From positions 1 through 20,050 of the forward strand of contig JBBTYK010000026.1 in NCBI GenBank assembly GCA_038061815.1: a DNA stretch of 20,050 nt. Reading direction: 5' to 3'. A model generated the notes under the pieces. That model saw nothing but the letters and a program-made list of their open reading frames with translations, ran no database searches and was not told where the DNA came from. The number at the start of each line of letters is the position of its first letter. Positions within the stretch are counted from its first letter, which is position 1. Positions 19,725 through 20,050 of the stretch are shown here, piece after piece. Source of the stretch: JBBTXJ01 sp038061815. GTDB lineage: Bacteria; Patescibacteriota; Patescibacteriia; Magasanikbacterales; JBBTXJ01. The position numbers were made by a program, and so were the translations under genes.

Positions 19725-20050
19725 GTGGAACATGATGTGGACAGGCATGAAGTGGTGGGTAAGTGTCACGAGTGCGAGGTGGCCGCAGGGGCGGTAACGG
19801 CCTGGAAGACGCCGTTCCTCACGAAGGACGTGTGGAAGGTGTTCGGGGTGCTGTTCGGTGCATGGGCAGTGTTTGGAGTGGCTGGCTTGGCGTTCCGCGG
19901 AGCGCGTGACATCTGGCATGCCAACGGCACTGTTTTCATCATTGCGACCCTGTTGCTGAGCGTGGTCGCGTTGATGATTCTGTTTGTGACGGTGGTGTTC
20001 CTCCTAGTGTGTGCGACGTTCCTCGCGCACAACGTGTTCACCAAGAACCG
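19725..20050 (+). CDS. Unknown membrane protein with N-terminal CxxC (3' truncated)
   Basis: 108 codons are visible, and the frame stays open at the window edge. The start is GTG at 19725, chosen because AGGAGG (19714-19719) lies 5 bases upstream; an in-frame ATG at 19710 (an in-frame TGA sits at 19689) would overlap that SD. The first about 35 residues are hydrophilic and hold Cys14 and Cys17 (KCHEC) with nearby His residues. A hydrophobic segment spans about 37-57 (VFGVLFGAWAVFGVAGLAF), and a very long one about 69-101 could be one or two helices. The codons favour GTG, CTG and TTC and few Lys or Asn, unlike the ribosomal genes. I do not recognise the family. It has its own promoter and a structured leader. 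Confidence 0.65.
   Translation, partial: MEHDVDRHEVVGKCHECEVAAGAVTAWKTPFLTKDVWKVFGVLFGAWAVFGVAGLAFRGARDIWHANGTVFIIATLLLSVVALMILFVTVVFLLVCATFLAHNVFTKN

Noticed and set aside
1..20050. CRISPR array, tRNA, rRNA, insertion sequence or prophage genes
   Set aside because: No regularly spaced direct repeats, no cloverleaf, no rRNA-like stretches and no transposase, integrase or phage proteins were seen.

Overview
The window looks like a chromosomal segment from a Candidate Phyla Radiation bacterium (Patescibacteria), most likely Parcubacteria. The sequence-level reasons are as follows. The spc-type ribosomal cluster runs rpsE directly into rplO with no rpmD (uL30). S12 carries an insertion of about 15 residues before its KRGVC motif. 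S14 is the short zinc-binding form. Genes are packed with 1-5 base gaps, and most starts lack a Shine-Dalgarno (SD) sequence. The lineage call is inference from known CPR traits; no 16S rRNA gene lies in the window.

Layout. 1-1532: the C-terminal half of an SMC-like ATPase. 1542-2577: an AT-richer pair, a zeta-toxin-like P-loop kinase and a 62-residue unknown. The kinase is interrupted by 100 Ns flanked by identical 55-bp sequences; collapsing them gives a 231-residue protein whose stop overlaps the next start as ATGA. 2589-3482: rpmB (bL28) on the minus strand and an M50 site-2 protease on the plus strand, fired from fully overlapping divergent promoters. 3517-3957: a single-domain CheY-like response regulator on the minus strand, whose promoter shares its -35 box with the divergent str-operon promoter. 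4045-9336: rpsL, rpsG, fusA, an acidic unknown protein, tuf and rpsJ. 9537-19442: rplC-D-W-B, rpsS, rplV, rpsC, rplP, rpmC, rpsQ, rplN-X-E, rpsZ, rpsH, rplF-R, rpsE, rplO and secY. A strong terminator at 19476-19505 closes the cluster. 19536-20050: a separate unit with its own promoter, a leader of about 150 nt rich in hairpins, and the start of an unknown membrane protein that runs off the window.

Most genes build the ribosome, drive elongation (EF-G, EF-Tu) or insert membrane proteins (SecY). Superimposed on this housekeeping cluster is a family of palindromic intergenic repeats with the shared head GTCATCCTG, found after fusA, rpsJ, rplO and secY. Two copies are identical over 64 bp and supply the TGA stop codons of fusA and rpsJ. 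Another palindrome lies inside the coding tail of rplC. The most notable observations are: the structured leader plus unknown membrane protein at the right edge; a Gly-to-Trp change in the EF-G DxxG motif; repeats that donate stop codons; two divergent promoter pairs sharing core DNA; and the mis-scaffolded zeta-toxin gene.
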